Counted from the first letter of the stretch, positions 1-6,556 are shown. The stretch is 18,577 nucleotides of DNA from Limiplasma sp031556335 (GCA_031556335.1 JAVBTE010000153.1:1-18577); one strand, 5' to 3'. The notes: generated from the sequence alone by a model not told the origin. Made by a program: numbers and translations.

Positions 1-635
1 TGGGCACCATGAACGCCTCCCGGGGTCTTACGTTTATCTTTTCCCAGGGCAAGCAGGTATCGGGGTACGAGCTGCCGGCGGGCACCACGGACTTTGTGGC
101 GGAGGGCCTGCGCTTTGGGGAGCTGCTCATTCCCTGGCTGGTGATCATCGCGCTGGGGCTTACGGTCATCTTTTATCTCATGCTGCGCTATACCCATTTC
201 GGCCGCGAGGTGTACGCCGTGGGCTCCAACCGGGAAGCGGCCTTCCTGCGGGGCGTGAACTGCAAAAAGACGGAGTTTTTGGTGTTTGCCATTGTGGGCG
301 GGCTGTGCGGCCTGACGGCCATGATGTCCGCGTCCCGGTTTGGCTATATCAACCCCAGCAACACCGGAAACGGCCTGGAGTTTGTGGTCATTTCCGCAAC
401 CATCATTGGGGGCACCAGCGTGAACGGGGGCAAGGGCACCGTGGCGGGGACGCTGCTGGGCTGTTTGCTGCTGGGCACGGTCAACACCATGATCGCCACC
501 GTGGGCATTCCCGGTACCGTGCAACAGTTCTGTTACGGCATTATTATCGTAGCCGCGCTTCTGCTGGACCGCGCTGTTTCCTCCATTCAAAGAACCCAGC
601 GCATGGCGAGACAGGCGCGTGAGGAGGCGATGTAA
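1..635 (+). CDS. Sugar ABC transporter permease, RbsC/AraH family (5' end outside window)
   Basis: Integral membrane subunit of a carbohydrate ABC importer. The reading frame is open to the left edge, and the residues just before the first in-window ATG (position 9) continue the family pattern (a GT-M motif followed by RGL), so the real start lies upstream. What remains is the C-terminal two thirds. It includes the cytoplasmic coupling loop GREVYAVGSNREAA, typical of BPD_transp_2 permeases, then the glycine-rich GGTSVNGGKGT segment and two to three hydrophobic helices. The stop TAA shares one base with the ATG of the next permease gene, so the two are translationally coupled and probably form a heteromeric permease pair like RhaP/RhaQ or LsrC/LsrD. 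The ATPase is not in the window. The family call is certain; the substrate is inferred only from the neighbouring binding protein. Confidence 0.93.
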   Translation, partial: GTMNASRGLTFIFSQGKQVSGYELPAGTTDFVAEGLRFGELLIPWLVIIALGLTVIFYLMLRYTHFGREVYAVGSNREAAFLRGVNCKKTEFLVFAIVGGLCGLTAMMSASRFGYINPSNTGNGLEFVVISATIIGGTSVNGGKGTVAGTLLGCLLLGTVNTMIATVGIPGTVQQFCYGIIIVAALLLDRAVSSIQRTQRMARQAREEAM

Positions 636-1639
636 TGGTAAAGCCGGTCAATGATGTTCGTCCTGTTCCCACCCTGGCCAAGCGCGTGTTTTCACGGCGT
701 GAATGGGTGCCCCTGGGGCTTTTGATCCTTTCCCTGATCGTGAGCATGTCCCTGTCGGACAGTTTCCGCGACTTGGCGTATCTGCTGAAAACCACCACCC
801 GGTACATGGAGCTGGGCATGACCGCGCTGTCCCTGACGCTGATCGTGGCCGCTGGCATGATCGACCTGTCCGTGCCCGCCACCATGTGCTGCTCCGCCAC
901 CATGGCCGCGCTGGCTTTCCAGGCCGGGCTGCCGGGACCGGTGGCGATTTCGGTGGGCCTGCTCACGGGCCTTGCGTGCGGCGCCATCAACGGCGCTTTG
1001 ATCGCCTACCTGAACCTGCCGGCCATGATCGTGACCATTGGCACCATGAGCGTGTTCCGGGGGGTCTCCCAAATTTTCATCGGCGACAAGAGCATTGGCA
1101 AATTTCCCGCCTGGTTTAACAGCATCGAGAAGATCCCCCTGTTTATGATCGGCAAGGCCCGGTTTGGCGTAACCATTTTGGCTTTTATTGTGCTGGCGTT
1201 TGTGTTCTATTTCATTTTGCACCGCACCAGCTTTGGGCGCAAGGTGCTTTCCGTGGGCGCCAACGAGCAGGCCGCCATTTACAGCTCGGTCAACACCCGC
1301 CGCCTGAAAATGCAGCTGTTCCTCATCTCCGGCTTTGTGTCCGGCATTGCGGGGCTGCTGACCATGTCTCGGCTGCTGTTGGTACGGTACGACATGAACC
1401 TGAACGCTGAAATCGACGTGGTGGCCATGGTGCTGCTGGGCGGCGCGGAAATCACCGGCGGCAGCGGAAGCATCATCGGCACGTTCATCGCGGTGCTGCT
1501 GGTGATCATTCTCAAAACCGGCCTGATCGTGGCCAACATCACGTCCGACGCGCAGATGTTTGTGATGGGGCTGATCCTGCTGCTGTCCATCATCATCCCC
1601 AACATCAGCAAGCTGATTCAAACCTTTAAGGACCGGTAA
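635..1639 (+). CDS. Sugar ABC transporter permease, RbsC/AraH family
   Basis: Second membrane subunit of the same importer, 334 aa, a normal length for the family. The start ATG overlaps the upstream stop (TAATG), with a strong Shine-Dalgarno GAGGAGG at 621-627. A short basic N-terminus (about residues 1-23) precedes a series of hydrophobic helices. The coupling loop GRKVLSVGANEQAA is near residue 200. The later glycine-rich block LLGGAEITGGSGSIIGT is the hallmark of BPD_transp_2 permeases. It partners the upstream permease and the RhaS-like binding protein encoded 87 nt downstream. This order (permease, permease, binding protein) resembles rhamnose and AI-2-type importers. Substrate specificity cannot be read from the permease itself. 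Confidence 0.94.
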   Translation: MVKPVNDVRPVPTLAKRVFSRREWVPLGLLILSLIVSMSLSDSFRDLAYLLKTTTRYMELGMTALSLTLIVAAGMIDLSVPATMCCSATMAALAFQAGLPGPVAISVGLLTGLACGAINGALIAYLNLPAMIVTIGTMSVFRGVSQIFIGDKSIGKFPAWFNSIEKIPLFMIGKARFGVTILAFIVLAFVFYFILHRTSFGRKVLSVGANEQAAIYSSVNTRRLKMQLFLISGFVSGIAGLLTMSRLLLVRYDMNLNAEIDVVAMVLLGGAEITGGSGSIIGTFIAVLLVIILKTGLIVANITSDAQMFVMGLILLLSIIIPNISKLIQTFKDR

Positions 1640-1726
1640 CGCCAAAGGGCGTTTAAGCGGCAGGGCCGCGTAACCATGGCTCAAACCGGAGATTCCGGTG
1701 AGTATAATAAAAAGGAGAGACGAGAG

Positions 1727-2761
1727 ATGAAAAAGAATCGTGTTCTGGCCATCCTACTGGTTGTTCTGCTCATCACGACTTGTTTGGGTGTTGCGACGTC
1801 GGCTGCTGCCGAAGGCGGAAAAATCAAGATCTACTTCATTCCCAAAAACCTGGGCAACCCTTACTTTGAAGCGCTGAGCTCCGGCTTCAAAGACGCGATC
1901 AAGGAACTGGGCGAAGATAAGTACGAATACATCTTCACCGGCCCCGCCACGGCGGAAGCCACCAGCCAGATTGAGTACGTGGAGGCGGCTGTGCAAAACG
2001 GCGCCAGCGCCATCTTCATCGCGGCCAACTCCAACGACGCGCTGAACGGCACCTTTGACGACGCTCGGGAAGCGGGCGTGCCGATCTACATCATCAACCA
2101 GGACATCCCCGGCAGCGAAGACCACCGCGACGCGGCCATCATGCCTGTGGATTTCAGCACGATCGGCAAGGCGCAGATCAAGCTGATGTCCGAGCAGATG
2201 GGCGGCGAGGGCGAATTCGCCATCCTGTCCGCCACCACCGACGCTCCCGACCAGAACACCTGGATCGAGCTGATGAAGGGCGTGCTGGAGACCGATCCCG
2301 CCTATGCGAAGATGAAGCTGGTGGAGGTTGTGTACGGCGACGACCAGCCCGAAAAGTCCACCACTGAAATGGAAGCCCTCATCACCAAGTACCCGGACCT
2401 CAAGGGCGTCATCTGCCCCACCACCGTTGGCATTGCCGCCGCCTGCAAAGTTGTGCAGACCAAGGGCCTTGCCGATAAGATCAGCGTCACCGGCCTGGGC
2501 CTGCCTTCCGAAATGAAGGAATTCGTGCTGGACGGCACCTGCAAGGGCTTCCAGCTGTGGAATCCCCCTTACGAAGGCTATCTGGCGGTATACCTGGTAA
2601 CCGCGCAGGTCAACGATGGCTTCAAGCCGGAACCCGGCGCGAAGTTCTCCGCAGGCAAGCTGGGCGAATACACGATTCTGGAGAACGGCCAGATCCTGTC
2701 GCTGGTTGACCCCATGCTCTACGATCCCTCTAACATCGAAGAGTACGCGGCCCTGTTCTAA
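1727..2761 (+). CDS. RhaS/LsrB-like sugar-binding protein of ABC importer
   Basis: Extracytoplasmic solute-binding protein (Peripla_BP_4 type), 344 aa. I choose ATG 1727 because AAAGGAGAG lies at 1711-1719 and the protein then opens with a classic signal peptide (MKKNR, a hydrophobic core to about residue 23, then ATSAAA before EGG). An in-frame ATG at 1676 would hide this signal. Cys19 is present but ITTC is a poor lipobox, so whether it is a lipoprotein is unclear. Mature landmarks match rhamnose-binding RhaS proteins: IPKNLGNPYF near the N-terminus, TGPATAEATSQIEYV, the TTDAPDQNTWIELMKG block, CPTTVGIAAA, TGLGLPSEM and FQLWNPPYEGYLAVY. LsrB (AI-2) shares several of these, but the TTVG and GLG-P motifs favour RhaS. 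It probably binds a deoxy-hexose or related sugar; the exact ligand is inference. Confidence 0.9.
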   Translation: MKKNRVLAILLVVLLITTCLGVATSAAAEGGKIKIYFIPKNLGNPYFEALSSGFKDAIKELGEDKYEYIFTGPATAEATSQIEYVEAAVQNGASAIFIAANSNDALNGTFDDAREAGVPIYIINQDIPGSEDHRDAAIMPVDFSTIGKAQIKLMSEQMGGEGEFAILSATTDAPDQNTWIELMKGVLETDPAYAKMKLVEVVYGDDQPEKSTTEMEALITKYPDLKGVICPTTVGIAAACKVVQTKGLADKISVTGLGLPSEMKEFVLDGTCKGFQLWNPPYEGYLAVYLVTAQVNDGFKPEPGAKFSAGKLGEYTILENGQILSLVDPMLYDPSNIEEYAALF

Positions 2762-2772
2762 ACACCGGAATT

Positions 2773-2838
2773 TCTCGCGGCTGCGAGAGATGTTCGGGTA
2801 ACGAGCGCGGCGTCCGGCAGAATACGCCGGACGCCGTT
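2773..2838 (+). terminator. Intercistronic stem-loops after the binding-protein gene
   Basis: Two hairpins follow the binding-protein stop codon. The first has a 6-bp stem (2773-2778 with 2783-2788, loop GGCT). The second has a perfect 11-bp stem (2808-2818 with 2826-2836, loop 2819-2825) and is followed by a weak T-containing stretch. There is no proper U-run, so I read this as a partial terminator or mRNA-stabilising structure. In sugar ABC operons such structures commonly keep binding-protein transcripts more abundant than downstream genes. The 114-nt gap to the SDR gene contains no convincing promoter. Confidence 0.6.
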
Positions 2839-2875
2839 GCTTCAATTTAAAAATGCGCGGTGAGGAGGAAAACAG

Positions 2876-3676
2876 ATGAGGGGCCTGAAAGGAAAAACCG
2901 CCATCGTTACCGGCGGGTCGCGGGGGATTGGGCACGCGATCGTCGAGCGCCTGCTGGAAGAGGATGTGCGGGTACTGTTTTGCGGGCGCAACGAAAAGGT
3001 GGGCCAGGCGGCGCTGGCCGCTTTTGAACAGAAGTATCCCGGCAAGGTATTCTTTGCCGCGGCGGACATGGAAGACCCGGATACGCCCAAAGTGCTGTTT
3101 GACAAGGCAAAGGCCCTGTTTGGCGGCGTCGATTATTTGGTGAACAACGCGTTCCCCTTTACGGCCAAAGGCCAGGACGCGACCTATGAGGACTGGCAGC
3201 ATACCTTTATGGCCGGGCCGACGGCCTATGCGCGGATGATTGCCGAGTTTGCCAAGGACCGGGTGGAAAAGAAGGGCGCGGTGGTGTGCGTTTCCAGCAT
3301 CAGCGGGCATATTGCCCAGCCCAACCGCTGGACCTATAACGCGGCCAAGGGCGCGGTGAAGCAGCTGATCCGTTGCGCGGCCATGGACTTGGCGCCGGAC
3401 ATTCGCGTGAACGCGTGCAGCCCCGCGTGGGTATGGACGGATGAGGTGGCGAAGGCCACGAAGGACGGAAAGCGCGAGAGCGTTCCCCAGGCATGGGAGG
3501 ATTACCACATGATGCAATCCCTGCAAGAGCCCTGGCAGATCGCGGCGGCCGTGGCGTTTTTGCTGAGCGACGACGCTTGCGTGGTAACCGGGCACGACCT
3601 GTTTGCGGACTCCGGCTATTTGGCGATGGGGCCGGAAGGATTGGGCAAAGACGCGAACTTCGCGGGAAGTGAATGA
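2876..3676 (+). CDS. SDR-family NAD(P)-dependent oxidoreductase
   Basis: Classical short-chain dehydrogenase, 266 aa. The start has Shine-Dalgarno GAGGAGG at 2862-2868. Visible motifs are the cofactor site TGGSRGIG (residues 12-19), NNA at 90-92, catalytic Ser141, and Tyr154/Lys158 in YNAAK, so the active site is intact. Arg38 after the second beta strand (CGRN) suggests a preference for NADP. The C-terminus runs about 15 residues past the usual 250-residue end. It lies downstream of the sugar importer and 10 nt upstream of the cyclase-family hydrolase, so it is likely cotranscribed with both. The substrate is probably the imported compound or an intermediate derived from it. One possibility is oxidation of a sugar to a lactone that the next enzyme opens, but this is inference. 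Confidence 0.9.
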   Translation: MRGLKGKTAIVTGGSRGIGHAIVERLLEEDVRVLFCGRNEKVGQAALAAFEQKYPGKVFFAAADMEDPDTPKVLFDKAKALFGGVDYLVNNAFPFTAKGQDATYEDWQHTFMAGPTAYARMIAEFAKDRVEKKGAVVCVSSISGHIAQPNRWTYNAAKGAVKQLIRCAAMDLAPDIRVNACSPAWVWTDEVAKATKDGKRESVPQAWEDYHMMQSLQEPWQIAAAVAFLLSDDACVVTGHDLFADSGYLAMGPEGLGKDANFAGSE

Positions 3677-3686
3677 GGAGAGAAAA

Positions 3687-4337
3687 ATGAGCGCAATAGG
3701 CAAGATCATTGATTTGACCGCGCCGATGTACGACGGTGCGCCCACCATGCCCATGGACCCTAAAATGGCGCTGACCTGGCACTGCTCCCTGGAAACGCTG
3801 GGATACAACCTGTCTCGCCTGACGACCTCGACCCATCAGGGCACGCATATGGACGCGGCAAAGCATTTCTATAACGACGGCGAAACCATCGACGCCGTGT
3901 CCCTGAACCGGTGCGTGGTACGGGCGGTGCGGGTGGACCTGACGCACAAAAAGCCGGACGAGGCGATCGAGCCCGCGGACCTGGCCGCCGCGGAAAAGTA
4001 TATTGACCAGGGCTGCGCCGTGCTTTTGCACACGGGCTGGGACAAAAAATTTCCGGACGCCTCTTATTTTGGCGGGTTTCCGTATGTGTCGAAAGAACTG
4101 GCGGACTGGTTTGTGGAAAAGAAAATTGGCCTGGTGGGAATGGATATGCCGACCCCCAACGGCGTGGACTGGAAGTATGTGCATGTGCGCATGCTGGGCA
4201 AGGGCATTCTTATTGTGGAAGGCCTGACGAAGCTGGAAGAATTGCCCACAGACGCGCCGTTCACTTTCTTCTCTCTGCCGCTGAAGCTTCAGGGCCGGGA
4301 CGGTTCCCCCGTGCGGGCCATTGCCATACTGGAGTAA
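3687..4337 (+). CDS. Cyclase-family metal-dependent hydrolase (kynurenine formamidase-like fold)
   Basis: 216-aa member of the Cyclase family (PF04199), which includes KynB kynurenine formamidase, isatin hydrolase and uncharacterised relatives. ATG 3687 is chosen because GAGGAG lies at 3675-3680 and residue 1 then begins the family N-terminus (IGKIIDLTAPMYDGAPTMP). An ATG at 3603 would add residues from inside the upstream gene. The metal-binding motif HQGTHMDAAKH has His50, His54, Asp56 and His60, matching HxGTHxDxPxH except for Ala in place of Pro. The later GMDMPTPNG segment is also typical. No signal peptide, so cytoplasmic. Its ribosome binding site overlaps the end of the SDR gene. In this context the likely reaction is opening of a cyclic ester or amide, for example a sugar lactone. 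Kynurenine formamidase activity is less likely because no tryptophan-degradation genes are nearby. Confidence 0.88.
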   Translation: MSAIGKIIDLTAPMYDGAPTMPMDPKMALTWHCSLETLGYNLSRLTTSTHQGTHMDAAKHFYNDGETIDAVSLNRCVVRAVRVDLTHKKPDEAIEPADLAAAEKYIDQGCAVLLHTGWDKKFPDASYFGGFPYVSKELADWFVEKKIGLVGMDMPTPNGVDWKYVHVRMLGKGILIVEGLTKLEELPTDAPFTFFSLPLKLQGRDGSPVRAIAILE

Positions 4338-4348
4338 GGCATGATGAA

Positions 4349-4375
4349 CTCAGGAGGCGCAACGCGCCTCCTGAG
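4349..4375. terminator. Left locus-specific hairpin of repeat copy 1
   Basis: Perfect 12-bp stem (4349-4360 with 4364-4375) with an AAC triloop, starting 12 nt after the cyclase stop codon. There is no U-run directly after it. A 25-nt segment of it (4353-4377) is repeated exactly at 4536-4560 on the other side of the 119-nt repeat. It may act as an RNA 3'-end structure for the sugar operon. Confidence 0.7.
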
Positions 4376-4376
4376 C

Positions 4377-4495
4377 CTGCTGAAAAAGGCCCATCTGCGT
4401 CGTCAGCGGCGGCGGCAAAGGGGAATCACGTACTTACGTGTACGCTCATCCCCTTATGCCGCTTTGCTTCCTCGCAGCTGAACCTTTTTGAGCAG
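4377..4495. repeat. 119-nt imperfect palindromic intergenic repeat, copy 1
   Basis: Long imperfect inverted repeat, 119 nt, with a second copy of identical length at 6299-6417 that differs at only about six positions. The outer arms CTGCTGAAAAAGG and CCTTTTTGAGCAG pair with one mismatch. Inner segments GCGGC, AAGGGGA and GTAC pair around a small loop near 4435. The layout (A-tract, stem, T-tract) is that of a bidirectional intrinsic terminator, and it lies between two convergent genes. About 25 nt after the right arm (4496-4520) is also partly conserved in copy 2. It is not a named element that I recognise, and I see no coding function. Confidence 0.85.
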
Positions 4496-4535
4496 GCGCT
4501 CATCCCGCGTCCAAACGAGCTTTCCGACGGTCTTT

Positions 4536-4560
4536 GGAGGCGCAACGCGCCTCCTGAGCC
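4536..4560. repeat. Right copy of locus-1 hairpin
   Basis: Exact 25-nt direct repeat of 4353-4377. It forms an 8-bp stem (4536-4543 with 4547-4554, loop AAC) and abuts the stop codon of the convergent GntR gene. Together with the left copy it brackets the 119-nt palindrome. Confidence 0.8.
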
Positions 4561-5271
4561 TTACTCCGTCTCTTTCTTTTCCATGCGCGAATCAACCAAA
4601 TTTTGCTGCGCTTTCGTCAGGTGCTCAGCCATCGCCGCTTCGGCGGTCGCCGCGTCGCCAGACTCGATGGCGGCAAAAATTTCAAAGTGATCCATCACGC
4701 TTTTGGCGGGTTGGCCCGGGATATCCAGCGTTGCCTGGCGCGATTCGGCCAGCAGCCCGGCCAAAAGCTCGATGATGATGCTAAAGGCCTTGTTTTGGGA
4801 TGCTTTGGCGATTTCCAAATGAAACTGATTGTCCCCTTCGATGCCGTTGCCGCCCTGCTCGATTTGGGCCTGCATGTCCAGAATGGTGCCATAGATGCGG
4901 GCCAGCTGCTCTTTGGTGGCGTGGGTGGCAGCCATGGAGGCCATGTGCACCTCCAAATATTGGCGCACCTGGATGATGTCCGCGGCAAGCTCCTTATCCT
5001 GGCTCATCATGGCGGCAAAAGGCAGGGCCAGGTGTTCGGGCGACACCGAATTGATGTAGTTTCCGCCCCCCACGGTGGAACGGACGCAGCCCATGCTTTC
5101 CAAAGCGCGCAACGCTTCCCGGAGGGATGTGCGGCTGACGCCCAATTGGTCGGCCAGCACCCGCTCCGGGGGCAGCTTCTGGCCTACTGCCAGCTCGCCC
5201 GTGCGGATGCGGCGCACAATTTCCTCCACGACTTCCTCGTAGATCCGCTTGTGTGGAAGTACCGTAAACAC
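4561..5271 (-). CDS. GntR-family transcriptional regulator, FadR subfamily
   Basis: 236-aa DNA-binding regulator. Residues about 8-74 form the GntR winged helix-turn-helix, with the canonical LPPERVLADQLGVSRTSLRE segment followed by a GGGNYI wing. Residues about 95-225 form an alpha-helical FCD ligand-binding domain with the D-x3-H pattern in DNQFHLEIAKASQN and further histidines in DHFEIF and AEHL, which fits a metal-assisted organic-acid site. The start codon is GTG at 5271, preceded on the minus strand by a G-rich Shine-Dalgarno (GGGGGGAA). The gene ends directly at the right-hand hairpin copy. FadR-subfamily proteins usually repress sugar-acid or carboxylate catabolism and respond to the acid. 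The divergent SDR gene and its promoter are the obvious target, probably together with the convergent transporter operon. Confidence 0.93.
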   Translation of the reverse strand: MFTVLPHKRIYEEVVEEIVRRIRTGELAVGQKLPPERVLADQLGVSRTSLREALRALESMGCVRSTVGGGNYINSVSPEHLALPFAAMMSQDKELAADIIQVRQYLEVHMASMAATHATKEQLARIYGTILDMQAQIEQGGNGIEGDNQFHLEIAKASQNKAFSIIIELLAGLLAESRQATLDIPGQPAKSVMDHFEIFAAIESGDAATAEAAMAEHLTKAQQNLVDSRMEKKETE

Positions 5272-5348
5272 AATGTTCCCCCCAACCTGTTATAAAGTAT
5301 GGCGATCCAACGCCCCAGCAAAACCGGCGAAGGATAGGTTTGGAAATA

Positions 5349-5376
5349 ATACCAATATCGATCTTGTCATACCAAT
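5349..5376. promoter_or_regulatory. Candidate operator for the GntR/FadR regulator
   Basis: The half-site ATACCAAT occurs at 5349-5356 and again at 5369-5376, spaced 20 bp, about two helical turns. The second is part of TTGTCATACCAA (5364-5375), close to the TTGGTATACCAA palindrome known for FadR-subfamily hexuronate regulators (UxuR/ExuR). The right half matches fully and the left half differs at two positions. It overlaps the -35 box of the SDR promoter, so binding would block transcription. Direct repeats of ATCGATCT at 5357-5364 and 5391-5398 also lie here. Assignment to the adjacent regulator is inference. Confidence 0.5.
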
Positions 5377-5392
5377 TTTAATGCGTTACAAT
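5364..5392 (+). promoter_or_regulatory. Sigma-A promoter of the second SDR gene
   Basis: -35 TTGTCA (5364-5369) and -10 TACAAT (5387-5392), each 5/6 to consensus, with an ideal 17-bp spacer. The predicted start is near 5399, giving a leader of about 68 nt before ATG 5467. It overlaps the candidate operator. Confidence 0.7.
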
Positions 5393-5466
5393 CGATCTGT
5401 CAAGAATCCGGCGGTCTGCGCGGGGGGAAACCCGGGCAGGGCCCCGGTCATATGAGGGTGAAAGAG

Positions 5467-6207
5467 ATGTTCACATTGCAAGGAAAAACCGCGCTGATCA
5501 CAGGCGCGGCAGGCGGTATTGGCGCGGCGTGCGCACAAATGTTTGCGGAGCACGGGATTCAGGCCATGACCCTGACGGACGTGCGGGAAGAGAACCTGAG
5601 CGGCGTGCTGCGGAAAATTCGCGAGAAAACAGAGCTGGAATGCTTTGCCTTGGGCGGCGACCTGCGGGATGAGGCGGTGGATGCCGGGCTGATCCAAAAA
5701 GCGGTGGAGAAGATGGGGCGACTGGACATCCTGGTGAACTGCGCCGGCATTTCCCGAAAAGGGAACCTGTTTGACGTCACTGAAAGCCAATGGGACCTTA
5801 CTTTTGACATCAACGTGAAGGGGCTGTTTTTCCTGTGCCGCGAGGCCTTCCGGGTGATGATGGACCAAGGCGGCGGGTGCATCATCAACCTGTCCTCCCA
5901 GGCGGCGCGGGCAGGGGGCATTCTGGTGACCCCCGATTACCCATCCTCCAAAGGGGCGGTGCTGACCCTGAGCAAAAGCCTGGCAAAGGCCGGAGCGCCG
6001 CACCATATTCGCGTCAATGCCGTGTCGCCTGGGTTGATTGCGACGGAGATGACCGAAACCTATTCCTACGACCCCACCGCCGTACCGCTGGGACGCATTG
6101 GCACCGGCGAGGATGTGGCGGGGGCCTGCTTGTTTTTGGCCAGCGACTATGCCTCGTATATGACCGGCGCGTGCCTGGATGTGAACGGCGGAATCGCGAT
6201 GATTTGA
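5467..6207 (+). CDS. SDR-family NAD-dependent oxidoreductase
   Basis: 246-aa classical SDR, divergent from the GntR regulator. I prefer ATG 5467 because GAGG (5454-5457) lies 9 nt upstream and the protein then begins MFTLQGKTALITG, as in many relatives. The in-frame ATG at 5452 has no good Shine-Dalgarno. Motifs are TGAAGGIG (12-19), NCAG (91-94), Ser143/Ser144, and Tyr158/Lys162 in YPSSK; Asn116 completes the tetrad. Asp38 at the end of the second beta strand suggests NAD. The Ser-to-Tyr spacing is one residue longer than usual. The sequence resembles gluconate 5-dehydrogenase or 3-ketoacyl reductase-like SDRs. With a FadR-type regulator and a sugar importer nearby, a sugar-acid (keto-acid) dehydrogenase is the best guess. 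It is related to, but clearly distinct from, the SDR encoded at 2876. Confidence 0.9.
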   Translation: MFTLQGKTALITGAAGGIGAACAQMFAEHGIQAMTLTDVREENLSGVLRKIREKTELECFALGGDLRDEAVDAGLIQKAVEKMGRLDILVNCAGISRKGNLFDVTESQWDLTFDINVKGLFFLCREAFRVMMDQGGGCIINLSSQAARAGGILVTPDYPSSKGAVLTLSKSLAKAGAPHHIRVNAVSPGLIATEMTETYSYDPTAVPLGRIGTGEDVAGACLFLASDYASYMTGACLDVNGGIAMI

Positions 6208-6258
6208 TTCCTGCGGAGCGGGAAGCACGGCCGGACACGTTGAAGCGGGCCATAAAAG

Positions 6259-6294
6259 AAACAAGCCTTATGAAACCACAGTTTCATAAGGCTT
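6259..6294. terminator. Left locus-specific hairpin of repeat copy 2
   Basis: Perfect 14-bp stem (6263-6276 with 6281-6294) with loop CACA, located 55 nt after the SDR stop codon. The 36-nt segment 6259-6294 recurs at 6435-6470 with a single mismatch (6279 versus 6455). It probably forms the RNA 3' end of the SDR transcript, although no U-run follows immediately. Confidence 0.7.
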
Positions 6295-6298
6295 CTGT

Positions 6299-6417
6299 CT
6301 GCTGAAAAAGGCCCATCTGTGTCGTCGGCAGCGGCGGCAAAGGGGAATCACGTACTTCTGTGTACGCTCATCCCCTTATGCCGCCTTGCTTCCTCGCAGC
6401 TGAACCTTTTTGAGCAG
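6299..6417. repeat. 119-nt imperfect palindromic intergenic repeat, copy 2
   Basis: Same element as 4377-4495: same length, about 113 of 119 positions identical, same orientation. Two of the differences fall in the apical loop (ACGT versus CTGT near 6358-6361); the remaining changes lie in the arms. As with copy 1, it lies between convergent genes and is bracketed by two copies of a hairpin that is different from the locus-1 hairpin. Confidence 0.85.
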
Positions 6418-6432
6418 GCCCGAATCCCACTA

Positions 6433-6476
6433 CCAAACAAGCCTTATGAAACCAAAGTTTCATAAGGCTTGTTTGG
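6433..6476. terminator. Right copy of locus-2 hairpin, extended 20-bp stem
   Basis: Perfect 20-bp inverted repeat (6433-6452 with 6457-6476) with loop CAAA. Its central 14-bp stem repeats the left hairpin. The extra outer arm starts with CCAAAC, which is also present after repeat copy 1 (4511-4516), so it may belong to the conserved tail of the element. Confidence 0.75.
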
Positions 6477-6501
6477 CAATGGCTCCGATTCAAAACAACG
6501 G

Positions 6502-6539
6502 CCAGGGTTGGTTTGCCGTTGATGACAAACCAACCCTGG
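6502..6539 (-). terminator. Terminator-like hairpin downstream of the secreted-protein gene
   Basis: Perfect 14-bp stem (6502-6515 with 6526-6539) and 10-nt loop, 17 nt beyond the stop codon of the minus-strand gene. Reading on the minus strand it is followed by CCGTTGTTTTG, a moderate U-rich tract. The gene-free stretch 6208-6556 is otherwise filled by the 119-nt repeat and its flanking hairpins. Confidence 0.65.
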
Positions 6540-6556
6540 ATGGCTCATTTTGAAGG

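Noticed and set aside
1703..1708. Perfect TATAAT just upstream of the binding-protein gene
   Set aside because: No -35 at a suitable distance, and transcription would start inside the ribosome binding site region, too close to ATG 1727.
1754..3808. A 684-aa minus-strand open frame opposite the binding-protein and SDR genes
   Set aside because: It is antisense to two well-supported genes with intact motifs, has no ribosome binding site and shows no family motif.
4349..4560. CRISPR-like array because of repeated palindromes
   Set aside because: Only two hairpin copies, the spacing is filled by a repeat that itself recurs elsewhere, and there are no cas genes.
4488..4775. Small plus-strand open frame spanning the repeat and the end of the GntR gene
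   Set aside because: It is antisense to the FCD domain of the regulator, and the amino-acid composition is random-looking, without a ribosome binding site.
2876..6207. The two SDR genes as a tandem duplication
   Set aside because: They share only the general SDR motifs; cofactor residues (Arg38 versus Asp38), Ser-Tyr spacing and C-termini differ, so they are separate family members.
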